Both the position numbers and the translations under genes were made by a program. This document shows positions 15,675-23,112 of a DNA stretch of 39,298 nucleotides, one piece after another. The stretch comes from Verrucomicrobiota bacterium (GTDB lineage: Bacteria > Verrucomicrobiota > Verrucomicrobiia > Chthoniobacterales > Xiphinematobacteraceae). The number at the start of each line of letters is the position of its first letter. Position 1 is the stretch's first letter. The stretch covers positions 1 through 39,298 of the forward strand of contig JAHFTB010000023.1 of assembly GCA_023269545.1 (NCBI GenBank). Direction: 5' to 3'. The notes beneath the pieces were generated by a model that saw only the letters and a program-made list of their open reading frames with translations, ran no database searches and had not been told where the DNA came from.

Positions 15675-15919
15675 GAAATCGAAGAAAATTTAAAAAGGAA
15701 ATCTTGTTCAAGATTTTTGAAAATAACTCATTCGTAAAACGTAAGCGGTATATCAGAACAGTATCAGCCGAAACTTGTGGGTAATTACAAGCCTACCGCT
15801 ACGTGTACTCTTAACCTCGCTTGCCCTATATTGATTATCCCTCCACCCACATGCAATTAGTCCGATAAATCTATGAGCGCCAGTCCAAAAAGACAATAGC
15901 GGCGGCGAGATCAGAGATT
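15675..15919. other. Intergenic DNA between two convergent genes; nothing recognised
   Basis: About 245 bp. No obvious bidirectional terminator, RNA gene, ORF with recognisable content or copy of R1-R3 was seen, and there is no small gene here that could be an immunity protein for the toxin-like gene. Confidence 0.5.
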
Positions 15920-17608
15920 TCAGCGTAGAACAAGGGGCGAAGGAAAGGACGAAATGAATCCGCTGCGACTCCCAACAAAAGGCGCACTTGTCGGAGCTGG
16001 GCGCACGTAGATGTATATGCTTCCGCCTTCCGTAAGAAAAATGGTTTGATATAAATGAAATTCCGGATCGGAAGCCAAATCTTTCAAAATATCCGGAATA
16101 ATCATCTGTATTGGAAGATGCCGCGTCATTCCATTGGTATCCATTGCGGGAACGACGATCATATCCGCCGTTTTCTGCATTTGGCGAAAATCATCTATGG
16201 TATGTACAAAAGAAGCCGATTGATAGTTGATAAGATTTTCTCGATGACGGAGCATTTGAATTCCGACAGTTTCCGGGATGACTGGTCCTGACTGCGTGAA
16301 TAGTATAGTCTTCGGGCGAGGATTCATGGACCGAAGAACCTTGACGAAGTCGAGGGTGGCTTCTCTAAAGTACGGAGCCGCTTTACCACTCTTTTCGGAC
16401 CAATCACTATATGGTGGCCACTCTCGAAAAAAAAGCGCTGTAGCAAAAGCTAAGACAACAAGACTGCCGGTCATCGCCTGCTTGGCTCTTAACACATCCC
16501 GATACCGCAAATAAAAACAATTTAAGAGATCAGCCCCGATAAAAATGATCAACATGTACATCGAAGCACCAAGAAATTGGGACTTCATGCCTAATGTATT
16601 AATGGCATAGATGAGAAAACAGATGCCGCATAGTAAGACAAAACGCGTTATCTCCATAGCAGAGGCTGTGGCAAGCTTCCAATTTGAGAGAGCTACTGTG
16701 AGAAGGAAAATAAGAGCCCCCAGGGTACCCATAGAGCTTTTAGCTGCACTCCCTTTTAAATAATACGTAATTGAGTCGATCCAATTTCCTTTAAAAGACC
16801 ATATCGATTGATTGACGCCAAAAGAGTTGTCGTAAAAATAATGCCAAATATAGTCTCCAAAACATACATAATACCAACCAGCAAGAATAACCAGGGCGCT
16901 CCCGACAATGGCAGTCGAACGCCAGATGTCTGAAAGATTTATTTTTTGCACATGCTGAAAAAACCAAGCGTGCATAAAACGTCCTCCAAATGAAGCAAAC
17001 AGGACTATGGTAGTCAGAGCAAAGGTAGTGGGTTTGGCAAGATAGGCTGCGGTAAAAATCAATCCGGAAAAAAGGGCTTCTCCACGATTCTTCAATAATT
17101 CGGGAGAAACGAGTACATAGATCGCACCAAAACCTGTGCATACTGCCCAAAAAATATCCGGACGAAATTCTACCACTCCCATTTTCACGATCGGTAGGTT
17201 CACGAGTATCAATAGACTGACTAGCCAAGGAAAAAAAGGCACTCCTCGCAATAACCACGTCAAAGCTGCCAGATAAGCGACAACCACTACAATGTTTGCA
17301 TGATAGGGGGCACTGTCTTGATTTCCTAAAATAGCAAAGGCCGCCGCAGCCAGTCCCACGGAATAGGGGGAATGTTTGAGTGTATGGAATGCACCCAGAA
17401 GATCTCCTTGTTTCCATTTAGCATCCAGAAGGGAGGCGGACAGCATGTAGGTGCAATCATCGTAATTCGGGACATTCGCAAGCCTCCCCATTTGCTTGGA
17501 AACGGAGACGCACTGTAGAGTGACACCCATTGCAATTGTAAAAATAATGAGGCTGCGAAAAACCCAGAATTTCCAGGAATGGGATGGATCATTCACATGA
17601 GAACTCAT
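15920..17608 (-). CDS. Multi-pass membrane protein, GT-C-type glycosyltransferase-like (PMT/ArnT-like fold)
   Basis: 562 residues with about ten to twelve hydrophobic segments, the first at roughly 14-34. Right after it comes a periplasmic-loop motif VPNYDDCTYM with Asp50-Asp51, and EFRPD follows in a later loop; acidic pairs in the first loop are typical of GT-C enzymes that use lipid-linked sugars. The last 150 residues are soluble and hydrophilic. GT-C proteins of this kind (GT39/GT83 relatives) glycosylate proteins or lipid A at the outer face of the inner membrane. No acceptor or donor can be inferred, and no other glycan gene is adjacent. It converges with the toxin-like gene. Confidence 0.6.
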   Translation of the reverse strand: MSSHVNDPSHSWKFWVFRSLIIFTIAMGVTLQCVSVSKQMGRLANVPNYDDCTYMLSASLLDAKWKQGDLLGAFHTLKHSPYSVGLAAAAFAILGNQDSAPYHANIVVVVAYLAALTWLLRGVPFFPWLVSLLILVNLPIVKMGVVEFRPDIFWAVCTGFGAIYVLVSPELLKNRGEALFSGLIFTAAYLAKPTTFALTTIVLFASFGGRFMHAWFFQHVQKINLSDIWRSTAIVGSALVILAGWYYVCFGDYIWHYFYDNSFGVNQSIWSFKGNWIDSITYYLKGSAAKSSMGTLGALIFLLTVALSNWKLATASAMEITRFVLLCGICFLIYAINTLGMKSQFLGASMYMLIIFIGADLLNCFYLRYRDVLRAKQAMTGSLVVLAFATALFFREWPPYSDWSEKSGKAAPYFREATLDFVKVLRSMNPRPKTILFTQSGPVIPETVGIQMLRHRENLINYQSASFVHTIDDFRQMQKTADMIVVPAMDTNGMTRHLPIQMIIPDILKDLASDPEFHLYQTIFLTEGGSIYIYVRPAPTSAPFVGSRSGFISSFPSPLVLR

Positions 17609-17647
17609 GCAGAAATGTGTAACAAGTTTATCCTAAATGTTCTATAT

Positions 17648-17726
17648 CGAATTCCTTTAAAATAAAAACGACGACGCCGTTATTTTTACTCCAAACTTTG
17701 TTACAAAAAGGAGGTCGTATCTTCAG
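17648..17726 (-). repeat. Partial R3 copy without R1: the empty insertion site
   Basis: On the minus strand this reads CTGAAGATACG..CTCCTTTTTGTAAC, then AAAG.TT.GGAGTAAAAATA, CGGCG and ATTTTAAAGGAAT, matching R3 at 10278-10446 except that the R1 insertion and one TTGTAAC are absent. One inverted end is kept; the other side diverges after CTTCAG, so it is truncated. It lies between the GT-C-like gene start and the pepF stop. Confidence 0.75.
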
Positions 17727-17746
17727 GTGAATGCTCTGAATCACTT

Positions 17747-17767
17747 TGGAAACGATATCAGTTTCCA
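17747..17767 (-). terminator. Hairpin downstream of pepF
   Basis: TGGAAAC (17747-17753) pairs with GTTTCCA (17761-17767) across 7 bases, 20 bp beyond the pepF stop. No T-run follows on either strand, so it may be a transcript-end stabiliser rather than an intrinsic terminator. Confidence 0.4.
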
Positions 17768-17787
17768 ATGATCTTAAACAGATGGTA

Positions 17788-19611
17788 TTACGACTCTTTC
17801 AGAAGTGCTTCCAGCTCATCCACACGCTGAGCAAAAAGATCCAAGGCATTTTGCACCGGCTTCGGAGAATTCATATCCACTCCCGCGGTTTTTAGGGTAG
17901 GAATAGGAAATTGGCTGCCTCCACTTTGAAGAAAGCTGAGGTAGGTGGAAGTTTCTCCACTATCAAGAACTTTGCGAGACAGCGCAACTGCGGCGGAAAT
18001 TCCCGTCGCGTATTTGTAAACGTAAAATGCGTTGTAAAAATGAGGAATCCGAAGACATTCTAATTCCAGCACATCATCAATCACTACCTCATTTCCAAAA
18101 TAGGCATTCAATAAAGATCTGTAGGAGGAACGGAAACAATCCAGCGTAAGCGCTTGACCAGATTCTTCGACTTCATGGATGATTTTTTCAAATTCAGCAA
18201 ACATGGTTTGCCGGAATAAGGTCCCTCGAAGATCGTCAATCTGACGATTCACAAGATATGCCCGCATTGCGGGATTGGTGGTTTCAGCAAGCAAATACTC
18301 GGTAAGAAGCATTTCATTGAATGTGGATGCTACTTCAGCGAGGAAGATCGGATAGTGATAGTCTTGAAAACTCTGGGTCTTACGGGAATACCAGGTATGC
18401 ATGGAATGACCCGCCTCATGCGCCAATGTATAAATGTCAGCAAAGACGTCCCGCTTATAATTCATGAGAATGTACGGCGGCGCGGAATAGCTGCCAGCGC
18501 TGAAAGCTCCGCTGCGTTTTCCCTTATTCTCATATCGGTCACACCACCGTCCCGAAGTCAGGCCTTCGCGGAGCACCTTTCCATATTCCTCACCTAGAGG
18601 AGCGACTGCAGCCAAAACTTTTTCCACGGCGTCATCAAAAGAGATATTCGTCTGAATAGAGGTGACTAATGGAACGGCTGTATCATAGGCATGTACTTCG
18701 GAAAGCTTAAGTACTCGCCGACGTAATGCATAATAACGATGTAAAGTGGGGAGATTTTTACGAACCGTGTGGATGAGATGGTCGTATACCGATACGGGAA
18801 CATCGTCGTAAAATAAGGCCGCTTCGCGTGCTGAAGAAAACTTTCTTGCACGTGCTTGGAATACATCTCCTCTAACGGTGCCCATCAAAGCTGCTGACAA
18901 TGAATATCGGTGATCAGAAAATTCCGTATAAAATTTTTCGAATGCTTCACGCCTGATAGTACCGTCATGTTTTAAAAGGAAGGAAGAAAGTGAACTCTGT
19001 GTTAAGTCGAGTTCGTGTCCATTTTCATCTCGAACACTTCCGAACTTCATATCTACGTTCGTCAGTTGAGAGAAAATTTCGTCCGGACTTCCCAGCGCTT
19101 CTCCTACCAAAGCCAAAAGACGTTCCTCCGATTCGGAAAGAGTATGGGGCTTGGTCCGTCGCAGCTTATAAAGTACTGTTTTCCATTCTTGCAAATCGCT
19201 CCCTAATAGCCATTGATCGAAAATATCGTCAGGAATGCTTTGAATTTCCGGAGCAATAAAGGAAAAAGCCGCTCTGAAATGTGAAGAAAAATTTCCAAAG
19301 CGAGCCCCACGGTCCAATGCTGACGCATTCGAACTATCTTCGCTGATACGTAACATCGCGTATTCATGAACGCGCTCGGTCAAAAGATCTATTTCTCTCT
19401 CAAATTCCAAACACTTCTTTAAGATTTCAGAAGATTCGGAAAGATGTCCACGGAACTCGTGAATTTTAGAATACCGAGAGCGAAGCTCTTCGAATGCTGA
19501 TTCCCATTCCGCGTCATGAGAAAAAAGCGATGTAAGATTCCAAGTATCTTCTTTGGGCACCTCTACTCGGATTGGGGTAGATTTCGATGCCAAAGAAGGA
19601 AGTTGAGACAT
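17788..19611 (-). CDS. pepF: Oligoendopeptidase F (M3B zinc metallopeptidase)
   Basis: 607 residues, usual PepF length. The zinc site is HEAGH at 398-402 (His398, Glu399, His402) within TLAHEAGHSMHTWYS, and the third ligand is expected in FLAEVASTFNEMLL downstream. The N-terminal half is the helical M3 prodomain-like region with TWNLTSLF near the start. The enzyme is cytosolic and cuts peptides of about 7-17 residues; it recycles peptides, including signal peptide fragments. It stands alone, with the small helical gene at 19721-19954 109 bp upstream on the same strand. Confidence 0.93.
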   Translation of the reverse strand: MSQLPSLASKSTPIRVEVPKEDTWNLTSLFSHDAEWESAFEELRSRYSKIHEFRGHLSESSEILKKCLEFEREIDLLTERVHEYAMLRISEDSSNASALDRGARFGNFSSHFRAAFSFIAPEIQSIPDDIFDQWLLGSDLQEWKTVLYKLRRTKPHTLSESEERLLALVGEALGSPDEIFSQLTNVDMKFGSVRDENGHELDLTQSSLSSFLLKHDGTIRREAFEKFYTEFSDHRYSLSAALMGTVRGDVFQARARKFSSAREAALFYDDVPVSVYDHLIHTVRKNLPTLHRYYALRRRVLKLSEVHAYDTAVPLVTSIQTNISFDDAVEKVLAAVAPLGEEYGKVLREGLTSGRWCDRYENKGKRSGAFSAGSYSAPPYILMNYKRDVFADIYTLAHEAGHSMHTWYSRKTQSFQDYHYPIFLAEVASTFNEMLLTEYLLAETTNPAMRAYLVNRQIDDLRGTLFRQTMFAEFEKIIHEVEESGQALTLDCFRSSYRSLLNAYFGNEVVIDDVLELECLRIPHFYNAFYVYKYATGISAAVALSRKVLDSGETSTYLSFLQSGGSQFPIPTLKTAGVDMNSPKPVQNALDLFAQRVDELEALLKES

Positions 19612-19720
19612 AAGTGAGTGAGAAATTTGTAGAGGTGGTGGGTTCTTGATTATAGAAATTGGAGCTTCCTAGTCAGCAGTTCGCAGAAGTCCTCATCGAT
19701 ATGGGTCTCGGATTGCTCCT

Positions 19721-19954
19721 CTATTTTTGCGGCATCGTTTCCAAAAATTCCAATGCTTTGGAATAACTGGCACGTTGTAAAAAATGCAATAATCGCGGAT
19801 GAGTCTCCTGCGGCAAAGAATGAACTAGTTGGGCAATTTCCTCAGAGACCTTTTCTAGCATAGCTAGATGCCCTTTGGGATCCGAGGTACGCGCTTTTTG
19901 ATCTGCAATGATCTCCAAGCGCTTCCTTAAGGTCTTTGCTAATTTTTCCAACAT
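19721..19954 (-). CDS. Small helical protein of unknown function
   Basis: 77 residues, almost entirely predicted helix, beginning MLEKLAKTLRKRLEIIADQ and ending SKALEFLETMPQK. No cysteines, signal peptide or membrane segment. It occupies the place just after rpsD (96 bp away, same strand) where rpoA and rplQ stand in many bacteria, but has no resemblance to either. The clean charge pattern and the isolated open frame support a real gene. Function unknown. Confidence 0.55.
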   Translation of the reverse strand: MLEKLAKTLRKRLEIIADQKARTSDPKGHLAMLEKVSEEIAQLVHSLPQETHPRLLHFLQRASYSKALEFLETMPQK

Positions 19955-20050
19955 ACGCTTGAGAAAATACTCCCTCCGCTATTATGTAAACGATGGATAT
20001 TTCGTTCCTGGCAGGAGGAGATGATTTTTCTCAAAATGAGAATGAAACGT

Positions 20051-20662
20051 CTATCGGGAATAAAGTTCGACGACCAATTGTTCGTTCACAATAGGATTAA
20101 TATCCTCCCGAGAAGGAACCCTGACCATTTCACCAGTCATATTTTCCCGATCCACTAAAAGCCAATCCGGAACGTTTACAATTTGGGTAAGTTCGAGACC
20201 TTTTTGAACCAATAGTTTGGAATTTGCCTTTTCTTTGACGGCAACTTTATCCCCTGATTTTACGTTCATCGAAGCGATATTGACCTTGCGCCCATTGACG
20301 CGGATATGGCCGTGAGCCACGAGTTGACGTGCTCCTCGCAGAGTCTTTGCGAAACCGAGACGATGCACCACATTATCTAATCGGGTTTCCAGTAATTGAA
20401 GAAGAGTTTCTCCGGTAACTCCCCGTTGCTTTAAAGCAGTTTGGAAATATCGCCGAAATTGGCGTTCTAAAACTCCGTATTGATGGCGCAATTTCTGTTT
20501 TTCTGCCAACGCCAAAGCATAATCTGAAAGTTTGCGTCGCGATCCCTTAGGGCCATGCACACCCGGAGGATAATTCTTGCGCTCAAATGCCTTGGGTGAT
20601 CCTTCAATCAGAACACCGTATCGGCGACTGACTCGTGTTTTAGGTCCAGTATAACGTGCCAT
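20051..20662 (-). CDS. rpsD: 30S ribosomal protein S4
   Basis: 203 residues, standard S4: MARYTGPKTRVSRRYG at the N-terminus, YGVLERQFRRYF, and the S4 RNA-binding domain with RLDNVVHRLGFAKTLRGARQLV followed by GHIRVNGRKVNI. The zinc-binding cysteines of the C+ type are replaced (K.R.SRR instead of KCRLCRR), so this is the C- form. S4 nucleates 16S 5'-domain assembly and can regulate its operon. It is the last ribosomal gene of the cluster; rpoA and rplQ do not follow. Confidence 0.97.
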   Translation of the reverse strand: MARYTGPKTRVSRRYGVLIEGSPKAFERKNYPPGVHGPKGSRRKLSDYALALAEKQKLRHQYGVLERQFRRYFQTALKQRGVTGETLLQLLETRLDNVVHRLGFAKTLRGARQLVAHGHIRVNGRKVNIASMNVKSGDKVAVKEKANSKLLVQKGLELTQIVNVPDWLLVDRENMTGEMVRVPSREDINPIVNEQLVVELYSR

Positions 20663-20686
20663 GTAAATAAAAAATAGAAAGTGATC

Positions 20687-21484
20687 TTAGACTCGACGCT
20701 GTTTAGGAGGCCGGCATCCGTTGTGGGGGACCGGTGTCACATCTCGGATCAAGTTAATTTCAAGACCGATTGCCTGAATCGCACGTACGGCGGATTCCCT
20801 TCCTGCACCGGGTCCCTTCACACGCACTTCGACTTCTTTAAGGCCATGCCCCATCGCTTGACGACAAGCATCTTGAGCGACGAGTTGCGCGGCATAAGCC
20901 GTGCTCTTACGGGAACCTTTGAAACCGCATTTTCCAGCGCTGGACCAACCGAGAACTTGGCCTCTCAGATCTGTGATGCTCACGATAGTATTATTAAAGC
21001 TAGCAAGGATGTGCGCCACCCCTTGAAGCACATTTTTACTACCTTTGGCTTTGACGATTTTAGGTTTTTCCACATCGCCATCCAAAGAAAGACTCACACT
21101 GGCACCGGAGGAGGATTTTTCGGCTTCTTTCTTTGCCTTGGGAGCCTTGGTTTTTGCAGTCTTTGGTTTGGGAGTGATGGCGGGGGGTTCAACCGCGGTA
21201 GAGGCTATTTTAGGATCAGTGGCTACTGCTTCGGAAGTAGGTGCTGCCTCGGAAGTAGGTGCTGCCTCGGAAGTAGATGCTGCCTCGGAAGTAGATGCTG
21301 CCTCGGAAGTAGATGCTGTTTCGGAAGTAGCTACTGTGTCAGCGGAAGTCTCCATGATGTGAGGAGCAGGAGATTCCGAGTTTTCCGAAGTGATTTCGGT
21401 TGCAGGCGATTGCGTATTTGTCTCTGAAGCAACAGGAGTTTCAGGAGTTTCAGGATTAGGGGTGTCGTCAGATTTTGTGACCAT
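20687..21484 (-). CDS. rpsK: 30S ribosomal protein S11 with a ~145-residue N-terminal extension
   Basis: 265 residues, about twice the normal length. From about residue 146 it is a complete S11: [53 protein letters not shown], and the end [12 protein letters not shown]. The first ~145 residues are acidic, Pro/Thr/Ser/Ala-rich and probably disordered, with six tandem hexapeptides (consensus S/P-T-S-E-A-A, residues 52-87) and then a Lys/Pro-rich linker. The extension is in frame with no internal start of good quality near the core: the only internal Met is at 44. The ribosome site and start at 21484 are 13 bp after rpsM. S11 sits on the platform near the mRNA exit, so the tail would project outward. 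Confidence 0.95.
   Translation of the reverse strand: MVTKSDDTPNPETPETPVASETNTQSPATEITSENSESPAPHIMETSADTVATSETASTSEAASTSEAASTSEAAPTSEAAPTSEAVATDPKIASTAVEPPAITPKPKTAKTKAPKAKKEAEKSSSGASVSLSLDGDVEKPKIVKAKGSKNVLQGVAHILASFNNTIVSITDLRGQVLGWSSAGKCGFKGSRKSTAYAAQLVAQDACRQAMGHGLKEVEVRVKGPGAGRESAVRAIQAIGLEINLIRDVTPVPHNGCRPPKQRRV
21231..21338. repeat. 18-bp tandem repeat, six units, inside rpsK
   Basis: Six head-to-tail 18-bp units starting TCGGAAGTAG (21231, 21249, 21267, 21285, 21303, 21321), encoding the S/P-T-S-E-A-A hexapeptides of the S11 extension. The inner units differ by one or two bases, so the array expanded recently and may vary in copy number between strains. Confidence 0.9.
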
Positions 21485-21497
21485 GAGAAAGGGTTAA

Positions 21498-21893
21498 TTA
21501 GACTTTTCCAGCTTTAGCATCTTTATTTCGTACGACACCAACCGTTCTGCGAGGTCCTTTACGAGTGCGAGCATTAGTGGAAGTGCGTTGACCGCGAACA
21601 GGAAGACCACGGCGATGGCGAATTCCACGGTAACAGTTAATAGCTTGCAAACGTTTAAGATTGCCTTGGATTTCTCGGCGGAGATCCCCTTCAATCAAAG
21701 TCTTGCTAGCCGAGATGGCATGAATAATGGAACCGATTTGTTCGGGCGTGAGGTCTTTGGCTCGAATATCCGGATTAATATTGGCTTGCTCGAGCACGCG
21801 TTTAGAAGCGTGAGGTCCGATTCCGTAAATATATTGGAGGGAGGCTTCAATTCGCTTGTCACCAGGAATTTCAACACCGAGGAGTCGTGGCAT
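21498..21893 (-). CDS. rpsM: 30S ribosomal protein S13
   Basis: 131 residues. Starts [19 protein letters not shown], has YGIG of the helix-hairpin-helix region and ends with the basic [17 protein letters not shown] tail that contacts P-site tRNA, followed by about ten extra residues. S13 forms intersubunit bridges with L5 and 23S rRNA. It lies 43 bp after rpmJ and 13 bp before rpsK. Confidence 0.97.
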   Translation of the reverse strand: MPRLLGVEIPGDKRIEASLQYIYGIGPHASKRVLEQANINPDIRAKDLTPEQIGSIIHAISASKTLIEGDLRREIQGNLKRLQAINCYRGIRHRRGLPVRGQRTSTNARTRKGPRRTVGVVRNKDAKAGKV

Positions 21894-21936
21894 ATATCAA
21901 AAAAGTGGGTTAGGGTATGGAAATTCAGATAAAACG

Positions 21937-22050
21937 TCAACCTTGACGCTGTTTATGTCGCGGATTCTTACATACTACTCGTATGACATTCTTCCGCCGT
22001 ACGATTTTACAGGTTTCACACTGGCGTTTTACTGAGGCTCTGACTTTCAT
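21937..22050 (-). CDS. rpmJ: 50S ribosomal protein L36
   Basis: 37 residues: [19 protein letters not shown] followed by [18 protein letters not shown]. The zinc ligands Cys11, Cys14, Cys27 and His32 are all there, so it is the C+ form. L36 binds 23S rRNA near the A-site tRNA region. It sits between infA and rpsM as in many bacteria. The gene is very short and easily overlooked; the start is fixed by the family N-terminus. Confidence 0.95.
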   Translation of the reverse strand: MKVRASVKRQCETCKIVRRKNVIRVVCKNPRHKQRQG

Positions 22051-22078
22051 TTTTTCAAGTGACGCCACTGTAGGCGTT

Positions 22079-22324
22079 CTATTTATTTAGGGCATTATTT
22101 TCGCCGCTACTTACCCGGTTGGTAATGCGGCCGTTATTTAAATCGTAGGGCGACATTTCTATCATGACAGTATCGTCAGGAAGAATGCGAACAAAATTCA
22201 AGCGAATTTTACCAGAAGCGTGCGCGAGTACCCGCTGCCTACTGACTCATTCCACTCAAAACATAGCACTGGGCAACAGCTCGACCACTTCCTCTTCTAT
22301 TTCAATAGCGTCTTTCCTGACCAT
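22079..22324 (-). pseudogene. infA: Translation initiation factor IF-1 gene interrupted by two in-frame TGA codons
   Basis: From ATG at 22324 the frame reads MVRKDAIEIEEEVVELLPSAMF, then TGA (22256-22258), Val-Glu, TGA (22247-22249), [33 protein letters not shown] and [11 protein letters not shown], plus an 11-residue tail to TAG. Apart from the two stops, length and order match IF-1 from start to end (OB fold, ..SPYDL..GRIT.R), with no frameshift. By alignment the stops replace the Arg and Leu of the usual FRVEL. TGA is used as a normal stop elsewhere here (rpmJ, rpsE). IF-1 is normally essential, so either a second infA exists, or the codons are read through, or the sequence is in error. 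It overlaps the end of map by 28 bp. Confidence 0.85.
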
Positions 22325-23085
22325 GTCAAGATTTCCGGTTCATCATTTGTCACCAACACAGTATGTTCGAAATGGGCGGAGGGGCGACTGTCCTCGGTCA
22401 CGACGGTCCATTTATCTTTGAGAATGCGGACTTCCGCCTTACCCAGATTAATCATAGGTTCAATGGCTAGGGTCATCCCAGCTTTGAGTTTGGGTCCGGT
22501 ACCTCGTTTTCCATAATTTGGAATTTGAGGTTCTTCGTGGAGGTTCCGTCCGACTCCGTGTCCAACAAATTCCCGAACCACACTATAGCCAGCAGCAAGT
22601 GTGCGTTCTTCGATATGGGAAGAAAGGTCTCCCAGTCTTCGACCTGCCGTAGCAAGAGGAATAGCACTGAGAAGGATCTGCTGAGTCACAGAAACCAGGC
22701 GTTCGACTTCCGGCTGGATCATGCCAGCGGGAACGGTGGTGGCCGTATCGCCAATCCAACCTTCACAATTGATTCCCACATCAAGCTTTACAATGTCTCC
22801 ATACTGAATAATTCGTTTGCTTCCAATCCCGTGCACCACCTCTTCATTCAGGCTGATACAAATTCTTCCGGGAAAGCTTCGGTAACCCAAGAAAGCACTG
22901 CGTACACCGGCCGCTTCCATTAGTTTGCCTGCGGCTTCATCAATATCTTGCGTGGTCAGGCCCGGAACTACTAAAGCAGCAAGCTCTTGTAAAATATTAG
23001 CGGCGACCGCTCCGGCCAGACGCATTTTTTCGATTTCCTGACTATTTTTAATGGGAATCATGACATGAGAAGCTTTTGGGCTCAT
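22297..23085 (-). CDS. map: Methionine aminopeptidase, type I
   Basis: 262 residues. Pita-bread fold with the five metal ligands in recognisable blocks: YGDIVKLDVGINCEGWIGD (two Asp), VGHGVGRNLHEEP (His), LAIEPMINLG (Glu) and VTEDSRPSAHFEHT (Glu). It removes the initiator Met co-translationally. No N-terminal zinc-finger extension, so class Ia-like. It lies between secY (27 bp) and infA (28-bp overlap), the common place in the spc operon. Confidence 0.95.
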   Translation of the reverse strand: MSPKASHVMIPIKNSQEIEKMRLAGAVAANILQELAALVVPGLTTQDIDEAAGKLMEAAGVRSAFLGYRSFPGRICISLNEEVVHGIGSKRIIQYGDIVKLDVGINCEGWIGDTATTVPAGMIQPEVERLVSVTQQILLSAIPLATAGRRLGDLSSHIEERTLAAGYSVVREFVGHGVGRNLHEEPQIPNYGKRGTGPKLKAGMTLAIEPMINLGKAEVRILKDKWTVVTEDSRPSAHFEHTVLVTNDEPEILTWSGKTLLK

Positions 23086-23112
23086 GCTCTATCTGTTGTC
23101 GGCAAACAATCC

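Noticed and set aside
15675..15919. A small immunity gene after the toxin-like gene
   Set aside because: No open frame of useful length with a start codon lies in these 245 bp, and the next gene is convergent.
21231..21338. Short regularly repeated units as a possible CRISPR array
   Set aside because: The 18-bp units are directly adjacent without spacers and lie in frame inside rpsK.
21045..21427. Cysteine/glycine-rich or valine/serine-rich repeat ORFs on the plus strand over rpsK
   Set aside because: They are antisense readings of the 18-bp repeat and the S11 coding sequence.
22079..22324. Alternative genetic code (UGA read as an amino acid) to explain infA
   Set aside because: TGA is the terminal codon of rpmJ, rpsE, rpmA and other genes at the expected ends of the proteins, and conserved tryptophans are encoded by TGG, so UGA is a stop here.
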